A stretch of 5,038 nucleotides of DNA. It comes from Chloroflexota bacterium. Its GTDB lineage: Bacteria; Chloroflexota; Limnocylindria; Limnocylindrales; CSP1-4. The notes below the pieces were generated by a model. That model searched no databases. It worked only from the letters and a program-made list of their open reading frames with translations, and had not been told where the DNA came from. The position numbers and the translations under genes are program-made. Below, one piece after another: positions 3,560 through 5,038 of this stretch. Location of the stretch: the NCBI GenBank assembly GCA_021789355.1, contig JAJYJR010000478.1, positions 1 to 5,038 on the forward strand, read 5' to 3'. Every line of letters begins with the position of its first letter. Positions within the stretch are counted from its first letter, which is position 1.

Positions 3560-4993
3560 GTGGTCCGCGGACAGCCGACGCTCGAGCAACTCAGGCTCCT
3601 TCCCGATGAGGAGCGCGTCGACTGGCTGCGTGCGGCGCCCGAGGGTCAGTGGCTCGAGCGCAAGAGCCCCCGGATACGGGGCAAGGCGCTCGCCGACGTC
3701 ATGGTCGGGCTGGCGAACGCCGAGGGTGGCCTGATCTGCATCGGGATCGAGGAGGGCCGCGTCGAGGGCGTGGGCCGCGCGGGACGGCTGATGAACGAGT
3801 GGCGACAGGCTGCCATCGACTTCAGTGCCCCTCCAGTCCGGCATGCATTCGACCTCCTGGCGTGCACGAACACGCGTGGCGAGGCCGATCACATCGTCGT
3901 GATCGAGGTCGAGGCAAGCGAGCGAGTTCACGAGAACAGCGCCGGAGATGCCTTCCTCCGGGTGGGCGACGAGAACCGGAAGCTGGGTCCGCTGGAGGCC
4001 CAGGAACTCCACTATGACAAGGGAGACTCCACGTTCGACGCACGGTCCGTGACTGACGTGGATCGCGATGCGCTCGACGCAGACCTCGTTCGTCGGTACC
4101 TGACGGCCATCAGGGTAGTGGGGACCGGTGAGCGGGCCCTCAAGGCTCGCGGTCTGCTCGCGGACAAGTCGGGCGAGCTCGTGCCGACCGTGGCGGGGAT
4201 CCTCGTCCTCGGATCGGAGCCGCAGGCGCACTTCCCGGAGTCGTACGTCCGCCTCCTGCGGTACCGGGGAACGACCCGGGAAACGGGTTCGCGCTCCAAC
4301 GTGGCTCAGGACGTGCGGCTGACCGGCCCGCTGCCTGGGCAAATCACAGCCGCGCGTCGCCGGCTCCTCCGATGGCTCCCCACGGTCACGCGACTGGGCG
4401 ACAAAGGGCGGTTTGGCCGCGAGACGCACGTGCCTCAGCCCGTGTGGCTTGAGGCCGTCGTCAATGCGGTCATCCATCGCTCGTACGCGATGAGCGGCGA
4501 TCACATTCGGGTCGAGGTCTTCGACGACCGTATCGATGTCGAGAGTCCGGGCCGCCTTCCGGGGCTCGTCCGGCTCGACAACATCAGAACCACCCGGTTC
4601 GCGCGGAACCCGCGCATCGCGCGCGCCATGGCCGATCTCGATTTCGGTCGGGAACTTGGCGAGGGCGTGGACCGGATGTTCCTGGAGATGGAGAAAGCCG
4701 GTCTTCCGGATCCAGTGTTCGTCCAGGCCGGCGCCTCGCTCCGCGTCACGTTCCTCGACGATCCGGTCGGGGCCCGGATGCGGGCACTACTCCCGCCGGG
4801 GTCGGACCGGTTCGTCGAGCACCTCCTCCGGACCGGTCGGGTCACGACGAGCCAGGCGATCACGCTGCTCGGAGTGTCGCGGCCCACAGCGATCGGCTAC
4901 CTTCGGCGGCTTGAGGTGGTCGGTTTCGTGGAGGCGGTCAGGACCTCCCCCAACGATCCAAGGGGGTATTGGCGCCCGGCCGGGAGGGCATAG
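3560..4993 (+). CDS. AlbA_2 (Schlafen-like) domain, HATPase_c_4 ATP-binding domain and winged helix; putative regulator or effector
   Basis: This 477-residue protein has three visible parts. Residues about 25-145 form an AlbA_2/Schlafen-type nucleic-acid-binding domain: W-L-E-R-K-S (31-36, with the E-x-K pair), then LANAEGGLICIGIEEG (51-66). Residues about 280-390 match the RecG-like C-terminal ATP-binding domain: EAVVNAVIHRSY (298-309), SPGRLPG (329-335), RNPRIARAM (349-357) and GRELGEGVDRM (363-373). Residues about 415-470, with T-S-Q-A-I-T-L-L-G-V-S-R-P-T-A-I-G-Y-L-R-R-L-E, form a winged helix. Family members are mostly called transcriptional regulators, and some Schlafen-type domains act as RNases, so the role here is unproven. 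The GTG start is well fixed: an in-frame TAG lies at 3548-3550 and the next Met is residue 48, inside the domain. It is divergent from the primase-helicase gene across repeat-bearing DNA. Confidence 0.88.
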   Translation: MVRGQPTLEQLRLLPDEERVDWLRAAPEGQWLERKSPRIRGKALADVMVGLANAEGGLICIGIEEGRVEGVGRAGRLMNEWRQAAIDFSAPPVRHAFDLLACTNTRGEADHIVVIEVEASERVHENSAGDAFLRVGDENRKLGPLEAQELHYDKGDSTFDARSVTDVDRDALDADLVRRYLTAIRVVGTGERALKARGLLADKSGELVPTVAGILVLGSEPQAHFPESYVRLLRYRGTTRETGSRSNVAQDVRLTGPLPGQITAARRRLLRWLPTVTRLGDKGRFGRETHVPQPVWLEAVVNAVIHRSYAMSGDHIRVEVFDDRIDVESPGRLPGLVRLDNIRTTRFARNPRIARAMADLDFGRELGEGVDRMFLEMEKAGLPDPVFVQAGASLRVTFLDDPVGARMRALLPPGSDRFVEHLLRTGRVTTSQAITLLGVSRPTAIGYLRRLEVVGFVEAVRTSPNDPRGYWRPAGRA

Positions 4994-5038
4994 CAACCAC
5001 TCTCATCGTATCAGGGCAGCCGAGCGGCAACGGGGCGC
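4994..5038. other. Right-hand flank, no feature seen
   Basis: No start codon with coding potential, hairpin with T-run or repeat is seen after the stop. The gene's own last codons hold CCCCC (4947-4951) with GGGGG (4962-4966) and the palindrome CCCGGCCGGG (4975-4984), too weak to call a terminator. Confidence 0.4.

Noticed and set aside
3521..4504. Long open frame on the minus strand (327 codons) opposite the AlbA_2-domain gene
   Set aside because: It is antisense to a well-supported gene with clear motifs and has no recognisable domain of its own.
4947..4984. Terminator at the end of the AlbA_2-domain gene
   Set aside because: The stems are short, lie inside the coding sequence and have no T-run after them.

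Overview
The window is GC-rich DNA with GTG and possible TTG starts. Three genes begin exactly 6 nt after a TANNNT box, the layout of leaderless transcripts common in Actinobacteria and some other lineages. From memory, the primase-helicase protein looks most like actinobacterial relatives. A soil-type actinobacterium (possibly Thermoleophilia-like) is my best guess, but nothing here proves it. The content is accessory: toxin-antitoxin genes next to a conflict-type primase/helicase.

Layout. (1) Positions 1-124, minus: the N-terminus of an AbrB/SpoVT-type antitoxin running off the left edge, with a perfect inverted repeat around its start codon. (2) Positions 181-929: a mazE-mazF pair on the plus strand (300-539 and 533-880), bracketed by two 38-bp direct repeats (181-218 and 892-929; 36 of 38 bases identical). 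Each repeat holds a hairpin, and its right half resembles a tRNA 3' end. (3) Positions 881-1086: a convergent gap with several inverted repeats and no credible gene. (4) Positions 1087-about 3476, minus: a TOTE-type archaeo-eukaryotic primase plus superfamily-2 helicase, normally one polypeptide as I recall the family. Here a frame change in the interdomain linker splits it into a primase frame (2502-3377 or longer) and a helicase frame (1087-2562). The catalytic motifs of both halves are intact. The primase frame has no ordinary start codon ahead of its likely N-terminal coiled coil. (5) Positions 3476-3559: a divergent control region with an 18-bp repeat in two copies at a 19-bp period, two short palindromes and a -10-like box. 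(6) Positions 3560-4993, plus: a 477-residue protein with an AlbA_2/Schlafen-type N-terminal domain, a RecG-like ATP-binding (HATPase_c_4) domain and a C-terminal winged helix. Positions 4994-5038 show nothing.

How they may work together (inference). The primase-helicase and the AlbA_2-ATPase-winged-helix protein face away from each other across one compact, repeat-bearing control region. This suggests a two-gene defence or conflict unit in which the second protein is regulator, sensor or effector. The mazEF pair between direct repeats looks like a separate cassette placed beside it, giving a small island of conflict genes.
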